A stretch of 64,000 nt of DNA from Lachnospiraceae bacterium NC2008. Its GTDB lineage: Bacteria; Bacillota; Clostridia; Lachnospirales; Lachnospiraceae. A program made the position numbers and the translations under genes. Shown here piece after piece: positions 7,247-16,631 of the stretch. The stretch lies in the NCBI GenBank assembly GCA_000687675.1, contig JHWS01000002.1, positions 124,001 to 188,000 on the forward strand. Reading direction: 5' to 3'. The notes under the pieces are model-generated. The model was not told where the DNA came from. It made no database searches and saw only the letters and a program-made list of their open reading frames with translations. Every line of letters begins with the position of its first letter. Within the stretch, counting starts at the first letter, position 1.

Positions 7247-8932
7247 TTATAATTCATTCATAATCTTTGTCTTATATCCGTTGTATTCCTCATCATTGAT
7301 GATTCCATTCTTATTAAGATCCATAAGCATCTTAATCTTCTTTGTGAATTCATCTTCATCCTTACTTGGTGCAAAGATATCTTTGATAAGTTCATTCTTC
7401 TTAGCTTCGTAATCTTCGCTAGAAATAAGACCTGTATCTCTTGCTGCAAGGTAAAGTCTTGTTCTTAAGATGTCATCTCCGATAGAACCAACTTCTTTAA
7501 GCATCTCAACCTTCTTGCCGTGGAAATCCATCTCAGAAATCCATTCTTTTTCTTTAAGTTTAAGAACTCTAACTGACTTGAACTTGAATGAATCTTCATC
7601 AGCTGCAGGAAGAGTCATAACTTCAGAAATAAGTGTCTTCTGCTTATCTTTGTATTCAGCATCAGCTACTGTACCAGACTTAACCATTGCTGGCCACTTA
7701 GAAAGCTTCATATCAAGAGCTTCTACTGTATCTCTAGCTGTTGGTGTAAGAATCTTCTTAAGTTCAGCCATGTCGCTTTCATATTCAGATACTGGAATCA
7801 TCTCAGCATCTCTAAGAATTGGAAGCTTCTGAAGCTTTAAGCAGAATAAATCATCAGGATCAAGTGGATTGTAAGCTACTGAATCAAGAACTGACTGCTT
7901 CTTAGCTGCATATTCTGAATCGTTAATAAGCTCGCTCATAAGAACTATAGGTGCCTTAGCCATATTATCCTTGAATACTGTAAGATCCTTAACGTTAACA
8001 TCAAATACTTCGTTAACAATCTGTTCTTTATTAGATGTAAACTCAGCGTCTGAAAGCATACCCGCCTTCTTCATCTGGAATATCTTCTGAATCTTGTCAC
8101 AGAACTTACCAAGACCCTTCTCATCACAGAATAACTTAAGCTTCTTCTCTTTGTACTCTTCGTCTGTTGTCATACCACATTCGTGCATAACATCGAGTTT
8201 CTTAAGTTTCTGCTCGTATGTCTCATCATTTTCCTTCTTAGCAGGTGCTGGAGCAGGTGTAGGAATTGCTGCTGGAGCAGGTGCAGGTGCTGGTGTAGGA
8301 ATTGCTGCTGGAGCAGGTGCTGGAGCAGGAGTTGGAGCTGCAGCTGGCGCTGGATTAATTGGTGCAAATGCTGGAGCAGGAGTTGGAGCTGCTGCTGGAG
8401 CAGGTGCTGGCGCTGGAGCTGGTGCAGGAGCTGCTACTGGAGCAGGTACTGGCGCTGGAGCTGGTGCTGGAGCAGGTGCTGGCGCAGGCTTAGCTGCAGG
8501 AGCTGCTGCTGGAACTGGTGTAGGTGCCTTTGGAGCTGATGAAGATGACTTCTTAGAATCTGATCCAAGACCACCTGCTTCTTTAGCAACCTTGTTTAAA
8601 GTTTCAATTGCTCTATCCATATCTTTAAGGCCAGGAAGAATTGTCTGTGTCTTCTTAGCACCGTAAAGTGTCTGTAATTTTGTAACAAGAATAAGTGCGT
8701 CAGAACCCTGGAACTCACCCTTCTTTACGTCTCTGATATCCTTTGCTGGATAATCATACTGAGAAATGTATTCATTTTTACCTTCTTCGTTACAGATGTA
8801 ACCTTTACCAGTAATCTTTACCCCATCTGGCTTTGTGTCATCAATCTGTAAGAAAAGTTTTTCCTGATTCTTTGCTGATAAGAAGCTCTTTAAACTGCTT
8901 CCCCAGTTGCATTGAAATACCTCAACACCCAT
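7247..8932 (-). CDS. Protein with Pro-Ala linker and eight SHOCT-like repeats
   Basis: A 561-residue protein without signal peptide or membrane helix. Residues 1-105 form a compact mixed alpha/beta domain (start MGVEVFQCNWGSSLKSFL) that I do not recognise. Residues about 129-232 are an almost pure Pro/Ala linker. The remainder (about 238-561) is eight consecutive 35-42-residue units following the pattern K-hydrophobic-x2-hydrophobic, then G-hydrophobic-IS/T-D-E/A-EYxxKK, then a hydrophobic end, as in SHOCT (short C-terminal oligomerisation) modules. Clear examples are CGMTTDEEYKEKK, AGMLSDAEF, TGLISSEDYEAKK and NGIINDEEYNGYK. It has its own extended -10 promoter and terminator and so is monocistronic. 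A multivalent cytoplasmic scaffold is an inference from this layout. Confidence 0.8.
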   Translation of the reverse strand: MGVEVFQCNWGSSLKSFLSAKNQEKLFLQIDDTKPDGVKITGKGYICNEEGKNEYISQYDYPAKDIRDVKKGEFQGSDALILVTKLQTLYGAKKTQTILPGLKDMDRAIETLNKVAKEAGGLGSDSKKSSSSAPKAPTPVPAAAPAAKPAPAPAPAPAPAPVPAPVAAPAPAPAPAPAPAAAPTPAPAFAPINPAPAAAPTPAPAPAPAAIPTPAPAPAPAAIPTPAPAPAKKENDETYEQKLKKLDVMHECGMTTDEEYKEKKLKLFCDEKGLGKFCDKIQKIFQMKKAGMLSDAEFTSNKEQIVNEVFDVNVKDLTVFKDNMAKAPIVLMSELINDSEYAAKKQSVLDSVAYNPLDPDDLFCLKLQKLPILRDAEMIPVSEYESDMAELKKILTPTARDTVEALDMKLSKWPAMVKSGTVADAEYKDKQKTLISEVMTLPAADEDSFKFKSVRVLKLKEKEWISEMDFHGKKVEMLKEVGSIGDDILRTRLYLAARDTGLISSEDYEAKKNELIKDIFAPSKDEDEFTKKIKMLMDLNKNGIINDEEYNGYKTKIMNEL

Positions 8933-8976
8933 TTTAATATTACCTCCATTAAAATATTCATTTTAAGACTATGTTT

Positions 8977-9005
8977 ATAATAACAATTAAAAAAGGTCAT
9001 TTCAA
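8977..9005 (-). promoter_or_regulatory. Promoter of the SHOCT-repeat protein gene
   Basis: Read on the minus strand: TTGAAA (9005-9000), 17-nt spacer, TATTAT (8982-8977) preceded by TG. GGAGGT follows before the ATG at 8932. Confidence 0.7.
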
Positions 9006-9091
9006 ACAGTTTTTTGTTCAAAATAACCAATATCTTAAATCAACTATTATAGTTATATTTTATCTTTGATTTACAAGTGTTAATTATTGAA

Positions 9092-10345
9092 TTAGCGCAA
9101 TATAGTTTTATCTAGTGTAGTTTTATAACTGTATATATCCCCTGACTGCTTAACCCTCGTTAGTTCGAAAAGCCCCAATTTAGTTATATCTACAAGTTTT
9201 GGGCTATGTTTTACGCTTTCAAGTGCTGAAGTGAGGGCTTTTGTCAAAATAGTTATATCTTTTTCGGATTTCATGTTAATAAAATCAACAATTAGTATGC
9301 CGGATAAATTACGTACCCTTATTTGGTATGCAATCTCTTTTGCTGCTTCTAAATTTACATCTAAAATATACTGATTTTTATCTTTGCTATTCTTGGCACT
9401 GCCACTGTTTACATCAATAACATTCAAAGCTTCTGTAGGATTGATATAAATATAGCCGTCATTTTTTAGATTTACCTTGTCTGAGATAATATTCTGATAC
9501 TTGGATTTAAGTCCATATAGAGATACAAGATCAACCTTGCTATCCTCATATAAGGTTATCTCATATTCTGGAGCAAGTTCTTTAATGTAATCATAGGCTT
9601 CTTTATTATCAGCTATAATCTTTGTTGAATCTTTAATAAGTTCATAGAGGGCAGAGAAATCAGTATATATCTTGTTATACAAAAGTCTGTTTTTGCACTT
9701 ATCTTCTATGCCATCTAAAAATGCTATTTTCTCTTCTATATCAGAACATAATTCAGATATTAAAGTATCTATTTCATCCAAAGTAGCAAAGTCACCTGTT
9801 CTAACAGTGATGTTATATTTACTAATATCTATATCTTTAGAAGCAAAATAGCTAAGAACAGCGTCTTTGATTAAAGTCCTTTTCTTATCTTCTATTTTCT
9901 TAGATATACTAACCTGGCCCTGAGATTTTGCCAAAGAAACTACAGACAAACTTCCAGTAAGCTCGAAAAGTGTTGTACCATAAGCGGATTTATTCTTATA
10001 CGCTTCTTTCTTAATCTGAACAGGAAGGGTATCGCCGCATTTAAGGCTTCCGTCATATTTTCTGTTAAGTAGCTTTACCTGTCCAATTTCATCTTCCTGT
10101 AAAAAGACTTCTTCTTTATCGGATATAGCTAGGAAATATCCTTTGATTCCTTTAATGTATTTATTAACTCTGGCAATATAGATATCTTTATAGCTCGCTT
10201 TATTTCTCTGATAAACCAAGAATTCTTCTATCCTGTTATCAGCAACAGAAAAAAAGACAAAATCATCCCCTGTTTTAAACGCCAGAAGGGTTTTGTCTTT
10301 TGTAATTATATTCTGTTCTTCGTTTTTGATTCTTGGTTTAATCAT
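9092..10345 (-). CDS. rng: Ribonuclease E/G family protein, short form
   Basis: A 417-residue endoribonuclease. An S1-like region is visible near residues 50-130 (ARVNKYIKGIKGYFLAI). The DNase-I-like catalytic part has the two metal-binding aspartates in VIDVNSGSA and LIVDFINM and the preceding INPTEALNV. The RVRNLSGI segment is typical. After FELTRVKQSG the protein stops within about 20 residues, so the CPxCxG zinc-link found in RNase E/G is absent. It follows the two TIGR-type radical-SAM-associated genes, a clustering common in Clostridia. It probably acts in rRNA and mRNA processing. Confidence 0.88.
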   Translation of the reverse strand: MIKPRIKNEEQNIITKDKTLLAFKTGDDFVFFSVADNRIEEFLVYQRNKASYKDIYIARVNKYIKGIKGYFLAISDKEEVFLQEDEIGQVKLLNRKYDGSLKCGDTLPVQIKKEAYKNKSAYGTTLFELTGSLSVVSLAKSQGQVSISKKIEDKKRTLIKDAVLSYFASKDIDISKYNITVRTGDFATLDEIDTLISELCSDIEEKIAFLDGIEDKCKNRLLYNKIYTDFSALYELIKDSTKIIADNKEAYDYIKELAPEYEITLYEDSKVDLVSLYGLKSKYQNIISDKVNLKNDGYIYINPTEALNVIDVNSGSAKNSKDKNQYILDVNLEAAKEIAYQIRVRNLSGILIVDFINMKSEKDITILTKALTSALESVKHSPKLVDITKLGLFELTRVKQSGDIYSYKTTLDKTILR

Positions 10346-10372
10346 TTATTATCCAAACTGGTCAAAAATTCT

Positions 10373-11101
10373 TTATTGACTTAAAGAAACAATACTGCCA
10401 TCTTCGGCCTGGCCATAAATATCAGTACGTAGTATTGCTTCTACCTTAAGATTCTTTCCAATATTTTCAGAAAGGGCTTCTATAACAGAAACTGGTTTTA
10501 TATTAAGGGCGCTACCAGACTTAAGTAACATATATAAAATACCATCTGAATCAGCTTTAAGTTCAAAGATACCTTCCTTAATATCTTTTTCAACTACTTC
10601 TTCTTTTTTCTTCTTACCGCATTTTTTCTTACTTATTATGATTTCCGGTTTAGCAACTAGTTCCTGGCACATAAGTTCAAGTTTGTCCTTTTCTAATTCA
10701 GCCTGGTCCATCTCGTTTGAAGATACAGTAATCTTATAACCAGCGGCATAGACTGCAGCCATGGCATTTAAAGCTTTTTCATCAAGAAGTTTAGCAGATT
10801 CTATAGCTATACCTTCATTCATAACCTTGTTAAGTCTTGTAACTAAATCTTCAAGACCATCATAAGATACTAAATCTATATCAAGATAATCCCCTGTTGT
10901 CTCCATGGAAACTCCAAGAGGATATGCGAATGACATAATCTGATGAGGGTTAAAACCTTCTGAATATCTAATATCAATATTAGCTCTAAGCATAACCTTC
11001 TGAAAATATCTAAGCATATCAAGATGACCAAGATACTTCACTGGGCCTTTTCTTGAAAATTTAAGTCTTACTCTTATATATTTTTGTTCATTATCAGCCA
11101 T
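10373..11101 (-). CDS. TIGR03936-type radical-SAM-associated protein (DUF2344)
   Basis: About 242 residues from the ATG at 11101. I chose this start because AGGAG lies 6 nt upstream; an in-frame ATG further up (11143) would lie well inside the preceding gene. RLKFSRKGPVKYLGHLDMLR and YSEGFNPHQIMSFAYPLGVS are family hallmarks. A Lys-rich KKKCGKKKKEE stretch lies near the middle. The family always sits next to a B12-domain radical SAM protein and often RNase E/G, and may act on RNA, but no reaction is established. It overlaps the radical SAM gene by 8 nt, so the two are coupled. Confidence 0.88.
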   Translation of the reverse strand: MADNEQKYIRVRLKFSRKGPVKYLGHLDMLRYFQKVMLRANIDIRYSEGFNPHQIMSFAYPLGVSMETTGDYLDIDLVSYDGLEDLVTRLNKVMNEGIAIESAKLLDEKALNAMAAVYAAGYKITVSSNEMDQAELEKDKLELMCQELVAKPEIIISKKKCGKKKKEEVVEKDIKEGIFELKADSDGILYMLLKSGSALNIKPVSVIEALSENIGKNLKVEAILRTDIYGQAEDGSIVSLSQ

Positions 11102-12971
11102 TGTGAACTCCTGGACATATACCGCACTTGTATGTAAATGCACCGCATCCGCTGCATTTATCTCTGCAGTTTTTAGTTACTATACCTTCTTTAGCATTAT
11201 TCCACTCTTTAAGAAGGTAGTTCTTTGTAACACCTATATCTATAAAGTCCCAAGGGAAGATTTCATCTTCGCCTCTTTCTCTGAAGATATAGTTTTTATA
11301 ATCAACATCTGTTTTATCAAAGCTTTCCATCCACATATCGTGGTTGTAGTTATCTGTCCACGCGTCGAATATACAGCCGTGCTCATAGGCGTATATTATA
11401 GCATCTGCAACTTTCCTGTCGCCTCTTGCAAAGATACCTTCAACTATAGAGGTTCCAGCCTCGTGCCAGTGATAAGATATGCTTCGCTGGTTAAGAACGC
11501 TTGATATAGACTTCTTTGTAAGTTCAGCTTTATCAATAAACTGCTGCATATCATTCATCTTAGCCCACTGAAAAGCAGTAAATGGCTTAGGGATAAAGAA
11601 TGAAGTTGATGCTGTTATGGAAATACGGCCATTTCTCTTCTCTTTTGGAAGTACATCGTAGTAAGCAAGGGCTACTTCATTGCAAAGTTCTGCTATAGAC
11701 TTAATATCTTCCTCTTCCTCGAATGGAAGTCCAAGCATAAAGTAAAGCTTAACCTTGTTCCAACCACCAAGGAAAGCCATTTTGGCACCTTCAAGTATGT
11801 TATCTACAGTTAGTCCCTTATTGATAACATTTCTCATACGCTGACTACCAGCTTCTGGTGCAAATGTCAGTGAAGACTTTCTAACATCCTGAATCTTATT
11901 CATAACATCAAGTGAAAATGCATCGATTCTAAGTGATGGTAAAGATATATTAATCTTCTTTTTGTTGCATTTATCTATAAGATTCTCGAGAAGAGGTCCA
12001 AGTCTGGTATAATCACTGGTTGATAATGAACTAAGAGAAAGTTCTTCGTAGCCTGTATTTTCTATTAAGGTATCAGCATATTCTAAAAGCTTCTCAACAC
12101 TTCTTTCTCTAATAGGCTTGTATATCTGACCGGCCTGGCAGAATCTACATCCTCTTATACATCCTCTTTGTACCTCAAGTACCATACGGTCCTGAATAGC
12201 TCTGATAAATGGAACTATAGGTTTTAAAGGATATGAAACATCATCAAGATCTTTAACAACTTCTTTCTTTACAACTTTTGGAACATCATCATATATAGGC
12301 TCCATAGCTTTGATAGTACCGTCTTCGTTATAAGATATGTTATATAAGGACGGTACGTAAAGACCACCGATATGGCTGGCAAGCCTTAAAAACTCGTGTC
12401 TTGAAAGCTTCTTTTCTTTACAGTCTTCATATAAATCAAACAGTTCTCTATATTTTGTTTCACCTTCACCAATATAGAAAATATCAAAAAAGTCAGCTAT
12501 TGGTTCTGGGTTATATACACAAGGACCACCACCAATAACTATAGGATCATCTTCTTCTCTATCTGTAGACTTATAAGCAATACCAGCTAAATCAAGAACC
12601 TGAAGTACATTGGTATAACACATCTCATATTGAAGTGTGAAACCAAGAAAATCAAACTCTTTAACCTTATCCTGACTTTCAAGTGCAAACAAAGGTATCT
12701 TGTTTTCTCTCATAACCTTATCAAGGTCAGTCCATGGAGAGAAAACTCTTTCGCACCAAACATCATCATAAGAGTTAAATAAGTTATAAAGAATAGATAT
12801 ACCAAGATGGCTCATACCTATCTCATATATATCAGGGAAACACATAACAAAGCGAAGTCTAATATCAGACTTCGCTTTCATAACACTATTTAATTCACCA
12901 CCAATGTATCTTGCAGGTTTCTCAACACTCATCAAGATATCATTAGATAAAGCTAATTTTCTTTCTATCAT
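11094..12971 (-). CDS. TIGR03960-family radical SAM protein with B12-binding-like N-domain
   Basis: A 625-residue protein. Residues about 30-190 are a cobalamin-binding-like Rossmann domain (PDIYEIGMSHLGISILYNL; VIGGGPCVYNPEPIADF). The radical SAM cluster motif CIRGCRFCQ is near residue 275, followed by the TIM-barrel core (LPSLRID, TFAPEAGSQRMR). The C-terminus is Cys-rich (NCRDKCSGCGAFTYKCGIC), suggesting an additional metal site. It is paired with its TIGR03936 partner. The reaction is not known; an RNA modification is a guess from the rng neighbourhood. The ribosome site is weak and the ATG at 12932 is an alternative start. Confidence 0.92.
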   Translation of the reverse strand: MIERKLALSNDILMSVEKPARYIGGELNSVMKAKSDIRLRFVMCFPDIYEIGMSHLGISILYNLFNSYDDVWCERVFSPWTDLDKVMRENKIPLFALESQDKVKEFDFLGFTLQYEMCYTNVLQVLDLAGIAYKSTDREEDDPIVIGGGPCVYNPEPIADFFDIFYIGEGETKYRELFDLYEDCKEKKLSRHEFLRLASHIGGLYVPSLYNISYNEDGTIKAMEPIYDDVPKVVKKEVVKDLDDVSYPLKPIVPFIRAIQDRMVLEVQRGCIRGCRFCQAGQIYKPIRERSVEKLLEYADTLIENTGYEELSLSSLSTSDYTRLGPLLENLIDKCNKKKINISLPSLRIDAFSLDVMNKIQDVRKSSLTFAPEAGSQRMRNVINKGLTVDNILEGAKMAFLGGWNKVKLYFMLGLPFEEEEDIKSIAELCNEVALAYYDVLPKEKRNGRISITASTSFFIPKPFTAFQWAKMNDMQQFIDKAELTKKSISSVLNQRSISYHWHEAGTSIVEGIFARGDRKVADAIIYAYEHGCIFDAWTDNYNHDMWMESFDKTDVDYKNYIFRERGEDEIFPWDFIDIGVTKNYLLKEWNNAKEGIVTKNCRDKCSGCGAFTYKCGICPGVHNG

Positions 12972-12990
12972 ATATAAAACTTTCTAATAT

Positions 12991-13989
12991 TTAATTTGCA
13001 GCTTTTCTTGAGATTATCTCGTTAAAGAAGCATGATCTCTTTCCTGTATGGCAAGCTGCTCCAACCTGGGAAACCTTAGCAAGGATTGTATCAAGGTCGC
13101 AGTCTGTATAAAGCATTTTTACAAACTGATAATGTCCGCTTGTTTCTCCCTTAATCCACTCAGACTGTCTACTTCTTGAGTAATATGTCATAATTCCAGT
13201 GTTTATAGTCTTGTTATATGCATTCTCATCCATATAAGCAACCATAAGCACTTCGTTATTAGTATGATCCTGAACTACTACAGGAACTAACCCGTTGCTA
13301 TCCTTCTTAAGGTCTCTCCACTTAAACTGTGGAACAAATGCATTGACATCAATTCCTCTTTCTCTGCAGAGTTGCTTAACAGAGTTAACATTAGAGAGGT
13401 TGTAATTAATGAAAGAACCAAATATTCCTGTAACATCTTTTCTTTCAAGAATATCCATAGCCCTATCAAGTGGAATATCTGAAACTGGAATAATAAGCTT
13501 TGGGAATCCTGATTTTATTACATCAGAGATAATAGACTCTCTCATTACGATAAGCTCAGTTTCTCCATCATCAAACAGCTCCTGATACATAGGTATCTGG
13601 TTTGTTTCAGTTACAGCACCACCCAGATTGTCCTTAAATCCTATAGAAGCGAATCTCTTAAGAATAGCTATGTTGCTTTCTTTTGAAAGATTTAAGAATA
13701 CTCTTCTACAACCCATCTCAAGAAGGTTCTCAACATCAAACTTTGTCTTAATATTACCTGCAACATATACAGGAACATCACTTACTGAAACTATCTGATG
13801 TATAACACTTAGAGCTATTTCATGCTCTATATCGCTTCTTGACATCTCAAGAACATATAAAGCATCAATATTATAATCAATGAGTCTAAGAGCGTATCTA
13901 ACTGGATCATCAGATATAACTTCTCTATTACCTATAGATTTAACAGCCTTTTCTCCAGATAAGAAAAGAGTTGCAATTAATTTTTTCAT
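12991..13989 (-). CDS. hisI: HisA-like TIM barrel fused to phosphoribosyl-AMP cyclohydrolase (HisI)
   Basis: About 332 residues from the ATG at 13989; AGGGAG lies 12 nt upstream, while an earlier in-frame ATG (14016) has no ribosome site. Residues about 1-210 resemble a degenerate HisA/HisF barrel ([45 protein letters not shown]) but lack a convincing catalytic Asp pair. Residues about 213-332 are a full His[38 protein letters not shown], the metal-binding CDLDT and [11 protein letters not shown]. It stops after HisI, so the HisE pyrophosphohydrolase found in HisIE fusions is missing. It performs the third histidine step, opening the PR-AMP ring. It is last of the his genes here. Confidence 0.88.
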   Translation of the reverse strand: MKKLIATLFLSGEKAVKSIGNREVISDDPVRYALRLIDYNIDALYVLEMSRSDIEHEIALSVIHQIVSVSDVPVYVAGNIKTKFDVENLLEMGCRRVFLNLSKESNIAILKRFASIGFKDNLGGAVTETNQIPMYQELFDDGETELIVMRESIISDVIKSGFPKLIIPVSDIPLDRAMDILERKDVTGIFGSFINYNLSNVNSVKQLCRERGIDVNAFVPQFKWRDLKKDSNGLVPVVVQDHTNNEVLMVAYMDENAYNKTINTGIMTYYSRSRQSEWIKGETSGHYQFVKMLYTDCDLDTILAKVSQVGAACHTGKRSCFFNEIISRKAAN

Positions 13990-14030
13990 ACTTACAGTAT
14001 TCTCCCTAATATACAAGTCTTATTAAAGCA

Positions 14031-14618
14031 TTATCTAAGTTTGCCTTTTGTACTAAGTACATCTGTGATTCTTGAGTCTAAGCTTGTAGCCATATCAAGA
14101 GCCTTGGCAAATGCCTTAAACATAGCTTCAATAACGTGGTGTGTATTATCACCTGCAAGCTGTTTAATGTGTATATTCATTCCTGCGCTATATGAAACTG
14201 CATAGAAGAATTCTTTAACAAGTTCAGTTTCAAAATATCCGCATCTTTCCTGATTAAAGTTAGCTTCAAAGTTAAGATATGGTCTTCCTGAGAAATCTAT
14301 AGAGCAAAGAACAAGAGCATCATCCATAGGAAGGATAAAGTAGCCAAATCTTGCCATACCCTTTGTGTCTTTACATGCTTCTTTAATAGCATTACCAAGA
14401 ACTATACCAGTATCTTCTACTGTGTGGTGTCCATCAACTCCTATATCACCATCTACTTTAACCTTAAGGTCAAAGAATCCGTGTTTAGCGAATCCATTTA
14501 ACATATGATCAAAGAACTCGATGCCGGTCTTTATGTCATAAGAGCCTTTACCATCTATATTAAGTGACATTTTAATATCTGTTTCACTTGTTTTACGTGC
14601 AAGTTCTGCTTTTCTCAT
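14031..14618 (-). CDS. hisB: Imidazoleglycerol-phosphate dehydratase
   Basis: A 195-residue single-function HisB that dehydrates imidazoleglycerol phosphate to imidazole-acetol phosphate. The manganese-binding motifs DGHHTVEDTGI and GDNTHHVIEAMFKAFAKAL are intact, as is the FFDHMLNGFAKHG segment near the N-terminus. There is no histidinol-phosphatase domain, the usual state in Firmicutes. Confidence 0.97.
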   Translation of the reverse strand: MRKAELARKTSETDIKMSLNIDGKGSYDIKTGIEFFDHMLNGFAKHGFFDLKVKVDGDIGVDGHHTVEDTGIVLGNAIKEACKDTKGMARFGYFILPMDDALVLCSIDFSGRPYLNFEANFNQERCGYFETELVKEFFYAVSYSAGMNIHIKQLAGDNTHHVIEAMFKAFAKALDMATSLDSRITDVLSTKGKLR

Positions 14619-14672
14619 AATATTTTACCTTTCTTAGACCTTAATAAGAAGATTATATATGTTAATTACTAT

Positions 14673-15962
14673 TTATTCAAATCTTACTGCAACAGAATTA
14701 GCGTGAGCTGTTAAACCTTCCTGCTTAGCAAAATATTCTACATCAGCATGTACCTTAGTAAGAGCTTCCTTAGAATATGAAATGATACTTGATTTCTTAC
14801 AGAAGTCATCTACGTTAAGTGGTGAGAAGAATTTTGCTGTACCATTAGTTGGAAGTACGTGGTTAGGACCAGCAAGATAGTCACCAAGTGGTTCTGAGGT
14901 ATACTCTCCAAGGAAGATTGCGCCGGCATTGTTAATCTTAGGCATAATCTCAAATGGATTCTTTGTAAGAATCTCAAGGTGCTCTGGAGCTATCTCATTA
15001 ACTGTATCAATAGCCATGTCCATATTGTCTGTTATAAAGATTGTTCCAAAGTTATCAAGAGACTTCTTAATAATATCTTTTCTTTCAAGTACTTCAGTAA
15101 ATTTATTAATCTCTTCAAGAGTTTTATCTGCAATTTCTTTTGAAGTAGAAATAAGTGTTACAGATGCAAGCTCGTCATGTTCAGCCTGTGATAACAAATC
15201 AGCTGCAGCATATCTTGGATTAGTTGTTTCATCTGCAATAACAAGTACTTCTGAAGGACCTGCAATTGAATCGATTGAAACCTGTCCATATACAGCCTTC
15301 TTTGCAAGAGCGACAAATATATTACCAGGTCCGCATATCTTATAGCATCTTGGAATAGACTCTGTACCATATGCAAGTGCTGCTATAGCCTGAGCGCCAC
15401 CTACTTTATATATCTCGTCAGCACCAGCAATCTTAGCTGCTGCAAGAGTACCTGCATTAATGACACCAGTCTTTCCTGGAGGTGTAACCATAACGATTCT
15501 GTTAACACCAGCAACTTTGGCAGGAATAATATTCATAAGAACTGATGAAGGATAAGCAGCTTTACCGCCAGGAACATACACACCAACTCTTTCTATTGGA
15601 GTAAATTTCTGACCTAAGATGCTTCCGTCTGGCTTAGTATCTATCCAGCTTATTCTCTTCTGTTTTTCATGAAATTCTCTGATGTTCTCAGCAGCTTTTT
15701 CAAGAATTCTAATAAATTCCTTTGGAAGCGAATTAATAGCATCATCGATTTCTTTATCAGTAACTCTGATATTATCTTTAGTAAGCTTAAAGCCATCAAA
15801 CTGCTTTGTATAGTCGAAAAGGGCTTTGTCACCATTTGTTTTAATGTTCTCTACAACATCTTTAACTATCTTTTCCTGAGCATCAAAGTTATTAGTTGAT
15901 CTGCTTTTTAATAAATCTAATAACTCATTAGCATTATTCTTATTAAGTTCAATAATTTTCAT
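14673..15962 (-). CDS. hisD: Histidinol dehydrogenase
   Basis: A 429-residue NAD-dependent enzyme for the last two histidine steps, histidinol to histidine, with Zn. Visible landmarks: YVPGGKAAYPSSVLMN, GPGNIFVALAKK, the family signature around IAGPSEVLVIADE, the SQAEHDE zinc/catalytic segment, and APEHLEIL with its catalytic Glu-His. Full length. It lies between hisG and hisB in one transcription unit. Confidence 0.97.
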   Translation of the reverse strand: MKIIELNKNNANELLDLLKSRSTNNFDAQEKIVKDVVENIKTNGDKALFDYTKQFDGFKLTKDNIRVTDKEIDDAINSLPKEFIRILEKAAENIREFHEKQKRISWIDTKPDGSILGQKFTPIERVGVYVPGGKAAYPSSVLMNIIPAKVAGVNRIVMVTPPGKTGVINAGTLAAAKIAGADEIYKVGGAQAIAALAYGTESIPRCYKICGPGNIFVALAKKAVYGQVSIDSIAGPSEVLVIADETTNPRYAAADLLSQAEHDELASVTLISTSKEIADKTLEEINKFTEVLERKDIIKKSLDNFGTIFITDNMDMAIDTVNEIAPEHLEILTKNPFEIMPKINNAGAIFLGEYTSEPLGDYLAGPNHVLPTNGTAKFFSPLNVDDFCKKSSIISYSKEALTKVHADVEYFAKQEGLTAHANSVAVRFE

Positions 15963-15981
15963 AAGTATATTTTCCTCTCAA

Positions 15982-16629
15982 TTAATCAAGCTGACTCTTA
16001 AGCTTCATAATAAGGTCAGTGATTCTCTCCTGCTGCATCTTCATACTAACCTGATTTACAATCATTCTAGCAGAAAGTGGACATATTTCTTCAAGAACAA
16101 CAAGTCCATTTTCTTTAAGTGTTGAACCAGTTTCAACTATATCAACGATAACATCAGAAAGCCCAACAATTGGTCCAAGTTCAACTGAACCATTAAGTTT
16201 AATAATATCAACTGTCTGATACTTCTGATTATTGAAATAATCCTTAGCAATAACAGGATACTTACTGGCAACACGAATCATCTCATGATGCTCTAAAAGT
16301 GCTCTTGCGCTTTCAGGTCCGCAGACGCACATCCTGCACTTACCAAATCCCAGGTCAAGAACTTCATAAGCTCTTCTTCCCTCTTCCATAATTGTATCCT
16401 TACCAACAACTCCTATATCAGCCACGCCGTATTCAACATATGTTGGAACGTCTGGTCCCTTTGATAAGAAGAATTTAAGCTTAAGCTCTTCGTTAGTGAA
16501 GATAAGTTTTCTTGTTTCTTTATCAAGCATTTCCTCGCATGAGATGCCGATTTTATTAAGAAGTTCAAGTGTTTTATTAGCAAGTCTGCCTTTTGTAAGG
16601 GCAAATGTCAGATATTCTTTATTGTTCAA
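15982..16629 (-). CDS. hisG: ATP phosphoribosyltransferase, short form
   Basis: A 215-residue catalytic subunit for the first, committed histidine step (ATP plus PRPP). It is the short HisG form, with FALTKGRLANKT at the start and the PRPP loop VDIVETGSTLKENGL; the C-terminal regulatory domain of long HisG is absent. Short HisG needs HisZ for activity and histidine feedback, and hisZ is immediately upstream (stop and start are 2 nt apart). Confidence 0.97.
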   Translation of the reverse strand: MNNKEYLTFALTKGRLANKTLELLNKIGISCEEMLDKETRKLIFTNEELKLKFFLSKGPDVPTYVEYGVADIGVVGKDTIMEEGRRAYEVLDLGFGKCRMCVCGPESARALLEHHEMIRVASKYPVIAKDYFNNQKYQTVDIIKLNGSVELGPIVGLSDVIVDIVETGSTLKENGLVVLEEICPLSARMIVNQVSMKMQQERITDLIMKLKSQLD

Positions 16630-16631
16630 CT

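Noticed and set aside
8235-8545. Short repeated units that could suggest a CRISPR or tandem-repeat locus
   Set aside because: The units are in-frame low-complexity Pro/Ala codons with no spacers of uniform length and no nearby cas genes.
8094-8666. A 190-codon plus-strand frame rich in Gly/Ala
   Set aside because: It is the antisense of the Pro-Ala linker of the SHOCT-repeat protein; GCTGGA/GCAGGT codons on one strand mirror the Pro-Ala codons on the other.
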